The translations under genes and the position numbers were made by a program. From contig NZ_JAPNLK010000009.1 in NCBI RefSeq assembly GCF_026627505.1, positions 62,001 to 126,000 of the forward strand: DNA of 64,000 nt. Reading direction: 5' to 3'. Source of the stretch: Streptomyces sp. H27-H5 (GTDB lineage Bacteria; Actinomycetota; Actinomycetes; Streptomycetales; Streptomycetaceae). The notes beneath the pieces were generated by a model. The model did no database searches. It worked only from the letters and a program-made list of their open reading frames with translations, and was not told the origin of the DNA. Shown here one piece after another: positions 32,838 through 43,000 of this stretch (position 1 is its first letter; each line of letters starts with the position of its first letter).

Positions 32838-34100
32838 GTGCACTCCGCTGTCTTCCTCATCGAATTCGGCGCGATCATCCTCGGCCTGGGCCTGCTCGGC
32901 CGGGTCGCGGGGCGCCTCAAGTTCTCCCCCATCCCCCTGTACCTGCTGGCCGGGCTCGCGTTCGGCAACGGCGGACTGCTGCCGCTCGGCGCGAGCGAGG
33001 AGTTCGTGGCGATCGGCGCCGAGATCGGCGTCATCCTGCTCCTGCTGATGCTGGGCCTGGAGTACACCGCCAGCGATCTCGTCTCCAACCTCAAGACCCA
33101 GTACCCGGCGGGACTGGTCGACTTCGGTCTCAACGCGGTGCCCGGCGCGGTCGCGGCGCTGCTGATGGGGTGGGGGCCGGTCGCGGCCGTCGTCCTGGCC
33201 GGGGTCACCTGGATCTCCTCGTCCGGGGTCATCGCCAAGGTGATGGGCGACCTCGGGCGCCTCGGCAACCGGGAGACGCCGGTCATCCTCAGCATCCTGG
33301 TGCTGGAGGACCTGGCCATGGCCGTGTACCTGCCGATCGTCACGGCGCTGTTGGCCGGGGTGAGCCTCGCGGCGGGCAGTCTGACCCTGGCCATCGCGCT
33401 CGGTGTCGCCGGGGCGGTGCTCTTCGTCGCCGTCCGGTACGGGCGGGTGATCTCCCGCTTCGTCTCCAGCGACGACCCGGAGAAGCTGCTCCTGGTGGTC
33501 CTCGGCCTGACCCTGCTCGTCGCGGGTGTCGCCCAGCAGCTCCAGGTCTCGGCGGCCGTCGGCGCGTTCCTCGTCGGCATCGCGCTGTCCGGGGAGGTCG
33601 CCGAGGGCACGCACACGCTGTTGAGTCCGCTGCGGGACCTGTTCGCCGCGGTGTTCTTCGTCTTCTTCGGCCTGCACACGGATCCGGCGAGCATTCCGCC
33701 GGTGATCCTGCCCGCGCTCGCGCTCGCGCTCGTCACCGCCTGCACGAAGGTCGCCACCGGCTACTGGGCCGCGCGGCGGGCCGGGGTCGGCGTCAAGGGG
33801 CGTTGGCGGGCGGGCGGCACGCTGGTGGCGCGCGGGGAGTTCTCCATCGTGATCGCCGGGCTGGCGGTCACCGCGGGCATCGAGCCGGCCCTCGGCCCGC
33901 TGGCGACCGCGTACGTGCTGATCCTGGTGATCGTCGGACCGCTGACCGCCCGCTACACGGAGCCGTTGGCGGTGTACCTGACCGGGCGGCGGGGCCGGCC
34001 GCGGCCGCTGTTGGCCGCGGTGCCCTCCCCGGCGAAGTCGCCGGAGGGCGTGTCGGAGAGCGTGCCGGAGCAGAACCAGGATCCGGCCGGGCGCGCCTGA
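32838..34100 (+). CDS. Cation:proton antiporter, CPA2 family (KhtU/KefB-like)
   Basis: A 420-residue membrane protein with about 12 membrane segments and the Na+/H+ exchanger fold. LAGLAFGNGGLLP, the LGLEYTASDL segment, and VAAVVLAGVTWISSSGVIAKVMGDLG (split) are typical of Kef/Kht-type antiporters. It should exchange K+ for H+ under control of the subunit encoded just upstream. It lacks the C-terminal Rossmann domain of KefB/KefC, which fits a system with a separate regulatory subunit. The GTG start lies four bases after the preceding stop. Confidence 0.9.
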   Translation: MHSAVFLIEFGAIILGLGLLGRVAGRLKFSPIPLYLLAGLAFGNGGLLPLGASEEFVAIGAEIGVILLLLMLGLEYTASDLVSNLKTQYPAGLVDFGLNAVPGAVAALLMGWGPVAAVVLAGVTWISSSGVIAKVMGDLGRLGNRETPVILSILVLEDLAMAVYLPIVTALLAGVSLAAGSLTLAIALGVAGAVLFVAVRYGRVISRFVSSDDPEKLLLVVLGLTLLVAGVAQQLQVSAAVGAFLVGIALSGEVAEGTHTLLSPLRDLFAAVFFVFFGLHTDPASIPPVILPALALALVTACTKVATGYWAARRAGVGVKGRWRAGGTLVARGEFSIVIAGLAVTAGIEPALGPLATAYVLILVIVGPLTARYTEPLAVYLTGRRGRPRPLLAAVPSPAKSPEGVSESVPEQNQDPAGRA

Positions 34101-34128
34101 GCGGCGGCCCGACCGGTCTCGCTCAGGC
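34095..34128. terminator. Hairpin over two convergent stop codons
   Basis: A 9-bp stem (GCCTGAGCG with CGCTCAGGC) whose arms include the stop codons of the antiporter gene and of the leftward FUSC gene. It probably ends both transcripts. Confidence 0.65.
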
Positions 34129-35634
34129 GCTGACCAGGGGGCCGCGCGACGGCGTGCGCAACGGGGCGTCGAGCTGGGTCAGGAGCCGCTCCAGGCCGTG
34201 CAGGTGGGCCAGCGCGTGCTCGCCGGCGCGCTGCTCGGGGATCAGTCCCGCGGCCGGTCGGCCGTCGGCGCCGGCAGGCGTCCCGGGAGAGATCAGCGCC
34301 TCGACCGCAGTCTCCACGCGCCGGCAGGCCGCCGCGAGCCGGGCGTCGTGGCCGGCGTCCGGGTCGGCGGCCACGGTGACCAGGCCCCGTACCTCCGCGG
34401 CGCACTCGTCGAGGAGGGACAGCACGTGGCGGGCCCGTGCCTTGCGGGCCGCGTATGGGCTGAGCGGGTGGACGAGGGGGGCCAGCGAGAGCCGTACCCG
34501 GCCCAGCAGCAGTTCCAGCTCGGCGGCGTGCGGGGCCGGGTCGGCGACCGGTGAACCGGCCAGTCGGGCGGCGGCCTCGGCCGTGCACGTGCGGACGCAG
34601 CGCAGGGCGCGCTGGATCCAGGCGTCGTTCGTCGCGTGCGTGGTGACGGGCAGGACGAGGATCACGGCGAGCGCCGCGCAGACCGCGCCGACGGCCGTCT
34701 CCTGGAAGCGGAGCACCAGCAGGCCCGGGTCCAGGACCCCGAGGAGGCCGTAGAGCAGGCCGGCCATGACCGTCACGGCGAACATCATCCAGCTGTACGA
34801 GACGGGGGCCGTGTAGAAGATCCCGAAGACGCAGACGGCGACCAGCGCGGCGGTCGGCGCGGGCGCCCCGTCCAGCGGGATGGCGACGAGCAGGCCGACG
34901 CCGATCCCGATGACCGTGCCGAGGACCCGGCGGAAGCCGCGGACCAGGGTCTCGCCGCGCGAGGCCGTGTTCACGAAGATCCACCAGACGGTGCCGACGG
35001 CCCAGTACCAGCGGTCCTCGGAGAGCACCTGGCCCACGCTGAGCGCGACGGCGCAGGCGGCGGTGGCCTGGAGGGCCTGTCGGGTGGTGGTCCGGGCGAA
35101 GCCGGTGCCGGGCAGGCCGGGCGGGGTCGGGGGCGGCGGCGTGCGGCGCTCGATCGGCCACAGGACGAAGCGCACGGCGCCGGCGGAGAGCAGCGCCAGG
35201 CCGACGGCGGCGAACAGTTCGGGCAGTTGGGCGGGGACCGCGTGCAGGAACTGGGTGGTGAAGAAGCTCATGAAGGCGAAGACCCCGAGGGCGTGGCCGC
35301 GCGGACCCCAGCGGCGGGCGTAGACCCCGGCGAGGACGACGACGAGGAACGCCGCGTCACGCGCGAGCGTGATGCCGTGCAGGGTCGTGGCGAGGGCCAG
35401 TACGGGGAAGCCCGCCAGGGGCAACAGGGCCGTGGTCACCCGCTGGGCGCGCACGGTGGCGTCGAGGACGGTGAACAGGGCCAGCAGGGCCGCCAGTCCG
35501 CCCGTGATGGAAGCGGTCAGGGAGAGTCCGGCCAGTTCGGCCGAGGCGACGGCCAGGCCGATGCCGATCACGGCGCGGAGCGCGTTCCTGAGTCTCATTC
35601 GCCCCGGGTCCGGAGCCACGAACATCCTCTTCAC
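34123..35634 (-). CDS. FUSC-family membrane protein (aromatic acid exporter-like)
   Basis: About 503 residues with two blocks of membrane segments separated by cytoplasmic helices, as in the FUSC/YccS/AaeB family of putative exporters. The second block has the conserved EDRWYWAVGTVWWIFVNTASRG (split) and FRRVLGTVIGIGVGLLVAI. The N-terminus VKRMFVAPDPGRMRLRNALR fits relatives, so I choose the GTG there. The ribosome site is distant. Substrates are unknown; aromatic acids are a family-based guess. A second, longer FUSC gene lies 9 kb away. Confidence 0.8.
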   Translation of the reverse strand: MKRMFVAPDPGRMRLRNALRAVIGIGLAVASAELAGLSLTASITGGLAALLALFTVLDATVRAQRVTTALLPLAGFPVLALATTLHGITLARDAAFLVVVLAGVYARRWGPRGHALGVFAFMSFFTTQFLHAVPAQLPELFAAVGLALLSAGAVRFVLWPIERRTPPPPTPPGLPGTGFARTTTRQALQATAACAVALSVGQVLSEDRWYWAVGTVWWIFVNTASRGETLVRGFRRVLGTVIGIGVGLLVAIPLDGAPAPTAALVAVCVFGIFYTAPVSYSWMMFAVTVMAGLLYGLLGVLDPGLLVLRFQETAVGAVCAALAVILVLPVTTHATNDAWIQRALRCVRTCTAEAAARLAGSPVADPAPHAAELELLLGRVRLSLAPLVHPLSPYAARKARARHVLSLLDECAAEVRGLVTVAADPDAGHDARLAAACRRVETAVEALISPGTPAGADGRPAAGLIPEQRAGEHALAHLHGLERLLTQLDAPLRTPSRGPLVSA

Positions 35635-35788
35635 GGCGGTGTGCCGCCCCCCTCGATACGCGCACGCCGGGCCTGCGGCCGCCCGGGGGTGGTGGGCGGT
35701 GTGCGGGCACGGCGAAGGCGCCACGGTCCGGAGCGGCCTCGTCGCCGTCCGGCGCTGCGTGGCGCCGTAAGTACATGGATACGACACA

Positions 35789-35817
35789 GATAACCATCCC
35801 CGGGCCCACTGGCTCAA
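35789..35817 (-). promoter_or_regulatory. Candidate promoter of the FUSC gene
   Basis: On the leftward strand TTGAGC and TTATCT stand 17 bases apart, a good match to a HrdB-type promoter. It would give a leader of about 150 bases. Just upstream, at 35835-35847, lies the palindrome GGGCCATTGGCCC, a possible operator. Confidence 0.45.
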
Positions 35818-35927
35818 CTCGGGCTCGGATCACTGGGCCATTGGCCCTGTCCGGGGCGCGCGAGATGGGCCGGCGCGGACCAAAGGCCCGGCGTCGGAGC
35901 CGTGACCCGACGCGACCGGGGCGGGGC

Positions 35928-36386
35928 TCAGGCGGGGCGGGGGTAGGTGCGGGACTGTTTCACGCTGCCGTACGCGAAGCTCGACTCGATGGAGGCGATG
36001 CCGGGGATGGCGTGGATTCGGTCGCGGACCAGGGCCTCGTACGCCTGGAGGCTTTCGATCACGACCCTGAGCAGGTAGTCGCTGCTGCCCGCCATCAGGT
36101 AGCAGTCCTGGATGTGCTCGATGCCGCCGACGTGCCCCTCGAAGATCCGGACGGCCTCGCTCGTGTGGCGTTCCAGCCGGATCCGGACGAAGACGGTGAT
36201 GGGGAGTCCGAAGCCGACCTGGTCGACCATCGCCGTGTAGCCGCGGATGAGACCGGCCTCCTCCAGCCGGCGGACCCGGCGCAGGCACGGCGAGGGGGAG
36301 AGTCGGACGCGGTCGGCCAGGTCCTGGTTGGACAGCCGGCCGTCGGCCTGCAATTCGCGGATGATCTGCAGATCGACTGCGTCCAT
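35928..36386 (-). CDS. Lrp/AsnC-family transcriptional regulator
   Basis: A 152-residue feast/famine regulator. The N-terminal helix-turn-helix covers about residues 18-48 (LSNQDLADRVRLSPSPCLRR), and the RAM ligand-binding domain fills the rest (ITVFVRIRLERHTSEAVRIF, with DCYLMAGSSDYLLRV). AAGGAGG stands five bases before the ATG. It is divergent from an exporter-aminotransferase pair. This is the classic arrangement in which an Lrp protein senses an amino acid and controls its export or breakdown. Confidence 0.93.
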   Translation of the reverse strand: MDAVDLQIIRELQADGRLSNQDLADRVRLSPSPCLRRVRRLEEAGLIRGYTAMVDQVGFGLPITVFVRIRLERHTSEAVRIFEGHVGGIEHIQDCYLMAGSSDYLLRVVIESLQAYEALVRDRIHAIPGIASIESSFAYGSVKQSRTYPRPA

Positions 36387-36397
36387 CGGCCCTCCTT

Positions 36398-36441
36398 GGC
36401 AGATTCTGCCCCAAAGCTATGTTCGGGAGGCAGAACTGGCA
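36398..36441. promoter_or_regulatory. Candidate Lrp operators in the divergent promoter region
   Basis: GGCAGATTCTGCC at 36398-36410 is a perfect palindrome with 6-bp arms. A second, looser copy, GGCAGAACTGGCA, lies at 36429-36441. Centres are 31 bases apart, about three helical turns, which suits the multimeric binding of Lrp proteins. Confidence 0.5.
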
Positions 36442-36514
36442 ATCGGCTGCCCCGGCCGAAGCCCTAGCGTTGCCTGGTGGCCGATTCCGGCCCCCTCATG
36501 CTGGAGGAACCTCC

Positions 36515-37483
36515 TTGGTCACGCAGAGCATCCTGCCCGCGACGGCTCCCCCGCGCGGGTCCGTCGTGCGTCGGCTCTCGCCACAGGCGCGGGGCACGGC
36601 GGCACTGGTGGTGACCGTGCTGATCTGGGCCGCCTTCGCGCTCAGCGCCCGGGCCCTGAGCACCTCGTCCCTGCTGCCCGCCGACGCGGCCCTGCTGCGG
36701 TTCGGCGTCCCGGTCCTCGTCCTGGCGCCCGCGCTGTGGCGGCGGCGCGCCCGGATCGCGGCCGTGCGCCCGGCGGCCGCCGCGAAGATCGTCTGCGGAG
36801 CGGGCGTCCCGTTCTTCCTCGCCGCCATGCAGGGCGGCTCGCTGACCTCGGCGGCGTTCGTCGGGTCGATCGTCCCCGGCATGGTCCCGCTGTTCGTGTC
36901 CGGGCTGATGGTCGCCGGCGGGCGCGGGATGCCCCGGGGGACGCAGGCGGCCGGACTGGCGCTGATAGCCGCCGGTGTCGGGGCCCTCGTCTGGCGCCAC
37001 GTCGTCCCGGTCAACACGGACGTGCTGACCGGCTCGGGGTTGCTGTTGGTGGCGAGCGGGCTGTGGGCCCTCTATACGGTGGGCCTGAAAGAGGTCGATC
37101 TCGATCCGGTCGGATCGATCGGGCTGCTGTGCCTGCCCTCGTTCACGGTGATGGGTCTGCTGGTCCTCACGGGCGTGCTCCCCACCGCGATGGCCTCGGC
37201 GGCGGGCGGCGACATCCTGCTGTTCCTCGTGGTCCAGGGGCTCGGGGTCGGGTTGTGCGCCGGCCTGCTGTACGCCTACGCCATCCGGGCGCTGGGCGCG
37301 GAGCGCAGCTCCGTCGTCGGGAGCCTGAGCCCGGTCGCCGTGGTCCTGCTCGCCATACCCCTGCTCGACGAGTCGCCGACGCTCGCCGTGCTCGTCGGCG
37401 TTCCCCTGATCACCGCCGGCGTCGTCCTCGCCAATCGGCGCTCGCGCCCCCGATCCCAGTCCGAGGTCCCCGCAGATGCTTGA
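36515..37483 (+). CDS. EamA/DMT-family exporter
   Basis: A 322-residue protein with ten membrane segments in two EamA repeats (about residues 25-160 and 175-310). Members export amino acids and other metabolites. TTG is the most likely start, with GGAGG seven bases upstream; that ribosome site forms a small GGAGGAACCTCC palindrome. It overlaps the aminotransferase gene by eight bases and is divergent from lrp. An amino acid, probably aromatic or aspartate-like given its partner, is the likely substrate. Confidence 0.87.
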   Translation: MVTQSILPATAPPRGSVVRRLSPQARGTAALVVTVLIWAAFALSARALSTSSLLPADAALLRFGVPVLVLAPALWRRRARIAAVRPAAAAKIVCGAGVPFFLAAMQGGSLTSAAFVGSIVPGMVPLFVSGLMVAGGRGMPRGTQAAGLALIAAGVGALVWRHVVPVNTDVLTGSGLLLVASGLWALYTVGLKEVDLDPVGSIGLLCLPSFTVMGLLVLTGVLPTAMASAAGGDILLFLVVQGLGVGLCAGLLYAYAIRALGAERSSVVGSLSPVAVVLLAIPLLDESPTLAVLVGVPLITAGVVLANRRSRPRSQSEVPADA

Positions 37484-38681
37484 GCTCCTCCTCCCGCCGC
37501 CCGTCGATCCGCTCTGGGACCTGACCGAGGCGTTCTGGGCCGACGCGCGTCCCGAGCGGCTGAACCTCGTCCTCGGCGTGTACCGGGACGAGACGGGCGG
37601 CACGCCCGTGATGACGGCCGTACGCGAGGCCGAGATACGCCTGGCGGAACGTTCCGCCTCGAAGGAGTACCGCGGTCTGTCCGGCAACACCGCCTTCAAC
37701 CGCGCGATGTTGTCGCTGGTGCTGGGGCCCGGTTCGGGCGCGGCCGACGCCCCGGTCGAGCGGGCCGTCGCGGTGCAGACCGTCGCGGGCAGCGGGGCCC
37801 TGCGCCTGCTGGCGGACCTGATCTGCCGGACCCGTCCGGGCACCACCGTGTGGATCAGCGATCCCGCCTACGTCAACCACCGGCCCATCCTGGAGGCGGC
37901 CGGGCTGAACGTGCGGACGTACGCCTGGGTGGACGCCCAGGGACGCCCCGACACGGCCGGCATGCTGGCGGACCTGGCACAGGCGCGCCGCGACGACGTC
38001 GTGCTGATCCAGGGCTGCTGCCACAACCCCAGCGGGGTCGATCCCTCCCTCCGGGACTGGGAGGAACTGGCCGCGCTCGCGGAGCGTGCCGGCTGGGTCC
38101 CGTTCGTCGATCTGGCCTACCACGGGCTCGGTGACGGCCTGGAGGCCGACCTGGCGCCGACGCGCATGCTCGCCGAGCGGGTGCCGGAGATGCTCGTCGC
38201 GATCAGCTGCTCGAAGAACTTCGGCCTCTACAGCGACCGCACCGGTTGCGCCGTCGTCATCGGTTCCTCCCGTTCCTCGCTGCGACACGTCGAGACGGCG
38301 CTCCAGAACGCGGCGCGCACCCTCTACTCGATGCCGCCGGAGCACGGGGCCGCCATCGTGACGGCGATCCTGGAGGACGAGGAACTGCGGGCGACCTGGC
38401 GGGCGGAGCTGACCGCCATGCGCGGCCGGATCACGGACAACCGGCGGGATCTGGTCGCGGGCCTGGAGGCCCTCGGCCGGGGCGCGCAGGCGGACGTGCT
38501 CGCACGGCAGAAGGGCATGTTCTCGATGCTGCCGCTCGACCCGCGGCAGATGTTGCGGCTGCGCAGCGGATTCGCCATCTACGGGACCACCTCGGGCCGG
38601 ATCAACATCGCGGGCATCCCCTCGCACCGCGTCCCCTGCCTCGCGCAGGGCATAGCGGCCGTGCTGGCCGAGTCGAACTAG
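37476..38681 (+). CDS. Class I aminotransferase (aspartate/aromatic type, subgroup Ib/Ia-like)
   Basis: A 401-residue PLP aminotransferase of the AspC/TyrB group. The PLP lysine is Lys247 in SCSKNFGLYSDRTG, a motif typical of aspartate and tyrosine aminotransferases. CCHNPSGVDP, Asp212 and Tyr215 in FVDLAYHGLGDG complete the cofactor site, and the C-terminal arginine is in GRINIAGI. Its start lies inside the exporter gene, so the two are translationally coupled. It should convert an amino acid such as aspartate, tyrosine or phenylalanine and 2-oxoglutarate. Its stop shares four bases (CTAG) with the convergent phosphatase gene. Confidence 0.9.
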   Translation: MLELLLPPPVDPLWDLTEAFWADARPERLNLVLGVYRDETGGTPVMTAVREAEIRLAERSASKEYRGLSGNTAFNRAMLSLVLGPGSGAADAPVERAVAVQTVAGSGALRLLADLICRTRPGTTVWISDPAYVNHRPILEAAGLNVRTYAWVDAQGRPDTAGMLADLAQARRDDVVLIQGCCHNPSGVDPSLRDWEELAALAERAGWVPFVDLAYHGLGDGLEADLAPTRMLAERVPEMLVAISCSKNFGLYSDRTGCAVVIGSSRSSLRHVETALQNAARTLYSMPPEHGAAIVTAILEDEELRATWRAELTAMRGRITDNRRDLVAGLEALGRGAQADVLARQKGMFSMLPLDPRQMLRLRSGFAIYGTTSGRINIAGIPSHRVPCLAQGIAAVLAESN

Positions 38682-39892
38682 GTCGTCTCGTTCGGATCCT
38701 GTCGGGCGCCGCGGCCCGGGCGAGATCCGCAAGAGCCGGCCCGGGTCGTCTCCTCCGGGTCGGGGCCGGCCCGGGGGGCCAGGCGTTCGACGGCGACCAT
38801 CGCCGCGTCGTCGCCCAGCCGGCCGCCGGGCGAGTGCCGGAGCAGGTCCGCGCAGAGCCGGCGCAGCAGGGCGGCCGGGCCTGCTGCGCCGGGGCGGGCG
38901 GCGGCGGCCCGGTCCTGGAGCGGGTAGAAGGCGCCGGACGCGTCGCGGGCCTCGATGACGCCGTCCGTGTAGAGCAGCAGGACGTCCCCCGGTTCGAAGG
39001 CGAAGGACTGCGCGGTGTATCCGGAGTCCACGAGTTCCGCGAGGCCCAGCGGCGGCGCCGGGTGCGCCACCTCCAGCGCGACGACCCGGTCTCCGCGCAG
39101 CAGCAGCGGTGGCGGGTGCCCGCAGCTGACGACCTCCACGGTCGTCCCCCGGTCCGGGACGTCGACCACGGCGGCGGTGGTGAAGCCCTCGCCCTCCGGC
39201 CTGCCGGGCGTGCCGTCCTCCTCGTCCCTGTCGGCGGCGACGGCGGCGTCCAGTCGGGCGACCAGCTCGGGCAGCCCGGCGTCCAGGTGGGCGGCGGCCC
39301 GGAAGGCGCCGAGCACGACGGCCGCCTCCCCGACGGCGTCCAGGCCCTTGCCCCGGACGTCCCCGATGAGCAGGCGGGTGCCGTGGGCGGTGCGGGCGGC
39401 CGCGTACAGGTCGCCGCCGATCAGGGCCTCGGCCTCGGCGGCCAGGTAGACGGACGCCACCCGCAGGGGCCCCATCCGTTCGCGCAGGGGTCGCAGGACG
39501 ACCTGTTGGGCGGCCTCGGCGACCGAACGCAACTGCGTGAGCTGGGCCTCGTGGACCTCCCGCAAGTGGGCGAAGAAGGTCACGAAGGCCGAGATCAGGA
39601 TCAGGGCGATGATCTGGAAGGTGTGGTTGAGGTCCGTGAGGGTGGTCCGGCTGACCGCGACCACCACCTGGGCGAGCACGGCCACCGCGCCCACGATGCC
39701 GGTCGTCCGGGGCCCGGCGAAGGAGGCCGTGAGCGCCGGGGCGGCGACGAGGAAGGGGCCGAGATGGACCTCGGGGGGTGCCAGTACGTCCACCAGGGTG
39801 ACGACCGCGATCAGGGCGAACGGGACCGCCAGGAGCACGAGGCGCGGTTCCCCGTGCCGGCGGGTGCGCGGGGGCGGCGGCCGAGGGTCCAT
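38678..39892 (-). CDS. Membrane-anchored SpoIIE-type PP2C phosphatase
   Basis: A 404-residue protein. Residues about 18-110 form four or so membrane segments; a short linker helix (LREVHEAQLTQLRSVAEAAQ) follows. The SpoIIE phosphatase domain runs to about residue 375, with GGDLYAA, IGDVRGKGLDA, SCGHPPPLLL and LYTDGVIEARD carrying the metal-binding aspartates. Such proteins usually dephosphorylate anti-anti-sigma factors. No sigma or anti-sigma gene is adjacent. AGGAG precedes the ATG. Confidence 0.92.
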   Translation of the reverse strand: MDPRPPPPRTRRHGEPRLVLLAVPFALIAVVTLVDVLAPPEVHLGPFLVAAPALTASFAGPRTTGIVGAVAVLAQVVVAVSRTTLTDLNHTFQIIALILISAFVTFFAHLREVHEAQLTQLRSVAEAAQQVVLRPLRERMGPLRVASVYLAAEAEALIGGDLYAAARTAHGTRLLIGDVRGKGLDAVGEAAVVLGAFRAAAHLDAGLPELVARLDAAVAADRDEEDGTPGRPEGEGFTTAAVVDVPDRGTTVEVVSCGHPPPLLLRGDRVVALEVAHPAPPLGLAELVDSGYTAQSFAFEPGDVLLLYTDGVIEARDASGAFYPLQDRAAAARPGAAGPAALLRRLCADLLRHSPGGRLGDDAAMVAVERLAPRAGPDPEETTRAGSCGSRPGRGARQDPNETT

Positions 39893-39944
39893 GTCTCCTG
39901 CTTACACCGCGCGCGTTCCTCCCGCGCTGCGGCGCGAACGCCGC

Positions 39945-39990
39945 GGAGCGGCACGCGCCCCCGGCCGGTCGGCCGGGGGCGTGCCGCTCC
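39945..39990 (-). terminator. Terminator of the double-protease gene
   Basis: An inverted repeat of about 20 bp (GGAGCGGCACGC pairing with GCGTGCCGCTCC, then CCCCCGGCC with GGCCGGGGG) with a 2-base bulge. It begins just downstream of the stop of the leftward peptidase gene. Confidence 0.85.
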
Positions 39991-40012
39991 GGGGCGGGTG
40001 CCCGGGCGGGCG

Positions 40013-43000
40013 TCAGCTCACCTGGAGGGTGACGTCGTCCACCACGAAGGAGGTCTGGAGGGACTGGTCCTCGGCCCCCTGGAACTGCAGGGTGACGGTC
40101 TGGCCGGCGAACCGGGAGACGTCGTAGGTCTTCAGTGCGTAGCCGGAGTTCGCGTTCACGTTGGACAGCGTCTCCAGTGTCTGGCCGCCCACCGAGACCT
40201 TGAAGGTGTCGTAGGCGACGTTCTCGTTCTCGTCGGTGTCGATGTGGAGGTAGAAGGACAGTTGGTGGACGGAGCAGCCCGCCGGGATGGTCAGCGACTG
40301 CGAGGCGCTGTCCGTGCGGCTGGTGCCCCAGCCGTTCAGCCATGCCTTGTACGAGCCGCCGTGCGGGGTCTGGCCGGCCTGGTTGGTGATGACGCCCGAG
40401 GAGGCGGTCCAGGGGCTGGAGCCGTTCTCGAAGCCGCCGTTGACCACGACCTGGCGCGGGGTGCAGGTGCCGCCGCCGCCCCCGACGGTCAGGGTGTAGG
40501 TGGTGCTGTGGCTGGTGGTGCCGGTACCGGTGACGGTCAGCGTGTACGTGCCCTGCGCGGTGCCCGCGCCGACCTGTACGGAGAGCGTCGAGGACTGGCC
40601 GGACTGGACGGAGGTCGGGCTGAGGGTGGCGCTGACGCCGGAGGGCGCGCCGGAGACGGACAGGGCGACGGTCTGGGCCGCGCCGCTGACGGTGGTGGTG
40701 TTGACGGTGGAGGTGACGCTGCCGCCCGGGTTGGCGGAGCCGGCCGCCGGGGAGGTGGCGAGGGAGAAGTCCTGCGCGGGGGTCTCGCCGCCCACGGCCT
40801 GCTTCCAGATCGCGTAGGCGACGCCGTCGGCGCTGCGGTCGAGGACCGTGGCGCTGATGTTGTTGGTGGTGTCACAGGCGCTGTGGTAGCAGGAGTCGTA
40901 CGCGGAGTTCGCGGTGCCGCCCCACTTGGTGGCCTGGGCGGAGGTCTTGCGGGCGCTGGCACCGGCCGCGTAGCCGGAGGTGGGGATCCCGCCCTGCTGG
41001 AAGGAGTAGTCGTCGCTGCGGCCCTGGCCCTCGACGTTCTCCTCGGGGGCGAGGTTCAGCGAGGTCCAGTAGGCCTTGAGGGGGGCGGCCGCGGCGGAGT
41101 TGACGTTGTTGATGAAGTAGCCGCCGTTGGTGGAGCCCACCATGTCGAAGTTGTAGTAGGCCTTGATGGCGGTGCGCTCGGCGCTGCTGAGCCGGCCCAC
41201 GTAGAACTCCGAGCCGTTCAGGCCCTGTTCCTCGTCGGTCCACCAGGCGAAGCGGACGTGCTTGGTCATGGTGGGGTTCTTCTGGGCGAGGACCAGCGCG
41301 TTCTCCAGCAGGGTGGCGGAGCCGGAGCCGTTGTCGTTGATGCCGGGGCCTGCGGAGACGCCGTCGAGGTGGGCGCCGAACATGACGGTCTGGTCGGCGG
41401 GGCCGCCGGGCCAGTCGGCGATCAGGTTGTTCGACGGGTAGGTGCAGGAGGTGCAGTTCTGCTCGGTGACGGTGAAGCCGGCGGCCTGGAGCCTGCCCTT
41501 CACGTAGGCCAGGGACTGGGTGTAACCAGCGCTGCCGGCGCGGCGGTTGCCGCCGTTCTGCGAGGCGATGGTGTTGAACTGGGTCAGGTGCGCCTGGACG
41601 TTGGCGACGCTGATGTTCGGCGGGTCGTTGCCGGGCTGGGTGCCGCCGACGTTGAGCGTGTAGTCGACGGTGTGCGCGAGGCTCGGGCCCTGGCCCTTGA
41701 CCACGACGGTGGAGGCGCCGGGGGCCGCGCTGGAGTTGGCGGAGAGGGTCAGTGTCGAGGACTGGCCGGACTGCACGGTGGCCGGGTTGAAGGTGGCCGT
41801 GACGCCGGCGGGCAGGCCGGTGGCGCTGAGGGTGACCTGCTGGGCCGATCCGGTGGTGGTGTTGGTGGCCACCGAGGTGGTCACGGAGCCGCCCTGCTGG
41901 ACGGTGCCCGCGGCCGGGTTGAGGGCGAGCGAGAAGTCGTCGTTCTGTCCGCTCGGGGTGCAGGTCGGGTCGGCGCTCTGGGCGGGCACGCTGATGGCGT
42001 CCCAGGCGGCCTTGGTCTTGTTGAACAGGTTGCAGGTGGTCGGGTCGAGCGACTTGGCGGCGCCGAGGGTCGCCGTCCGGTACTTCTTGTAGGACATGCT
42101 GCTGGTCTTGAGCAGCATGCCGCCGTAGAAGATCTTGCCGGCGTTCTGGACGCCGACGCCGGTCAGGGTGCTGGAGTTGCAGGTGCTGCTGGTGGGCTTG
42201 CCGCCGCCCGGGCTGGTGCCCTCGGCGAGCAGGTAGAACCAGTGGTTGAGCGGGCCGGCCGCCGCGTGCACCTCGGTGCCGGGGATCGCGGAGCTGTAGC
42301 AGGCCGGGTCGTTGTTGACGGCCGGCGGGTTGTACATGTTCCGGATCGGTCCGCGTCCCTGGAGGTTGATCATCTCGCCGACGGTGTAGTCCGGGGTGTC
42401 GTACGGGGACGGCTCGTTGATGTACGCCTCGGTGAGCGCGCCGAAGATGTCACCGGTGCCCTCGCCGAGTCCGGCCTCCTGGCCGCTGGTGCCGCCCGGG
42501 GTGTTGGAGTCGATGGCGTGCCCGTACTCGTGGGCGACGACGTCCACGCCGGCGATCCACTCGTTGGCGGTGTTGCGGCCGATGGTGACGGAGCTGCCGT
42601 CCCAGTAGGCGTTGAGGTCGCTCAGGCCGACCTTGCCGGGGAAGCTGCGGCCGTTCCCGCTGACACCGTTGCGGCCGAGCCACTGGCCGAGCATGTCCCA
42701 CTGCTTCTGGGCGGCGAACATGAGGTCGGTACAGCCGGTCTCCTTGGAGGTGGCGCTGGTGCTGCCCCAGGAGTCGGAGGACTTCGAGAAGACGGTGCCG
42801 GTGCTGTAGTCGGCGCAGCTCAGCCCGGTGCGGTTCGGGTCGCGCAGGGAGTAGGTGCCGCCGGAGGCGGTGGTGTCGATGGTGAGCGGGCTCGGGCCGT
42901 TCCACTTGCTGGTGCCCGTGCCGGCGACGACCTCGTCGTGGCGGTCGACGACCTTGCCGGTGCGTGCGTCCACGAACACGTGCAGCTTGCTCGGGGCGGT

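Noticed and set aside
36503..36514. GGAGGAACCTCC as a ribosome-site-sequestering hairpin before the exporter gene
   Set aside because: The loop would be only two bases, too tight for a stable hairpin; treated as a normal ribosome site followed by a TTG start.
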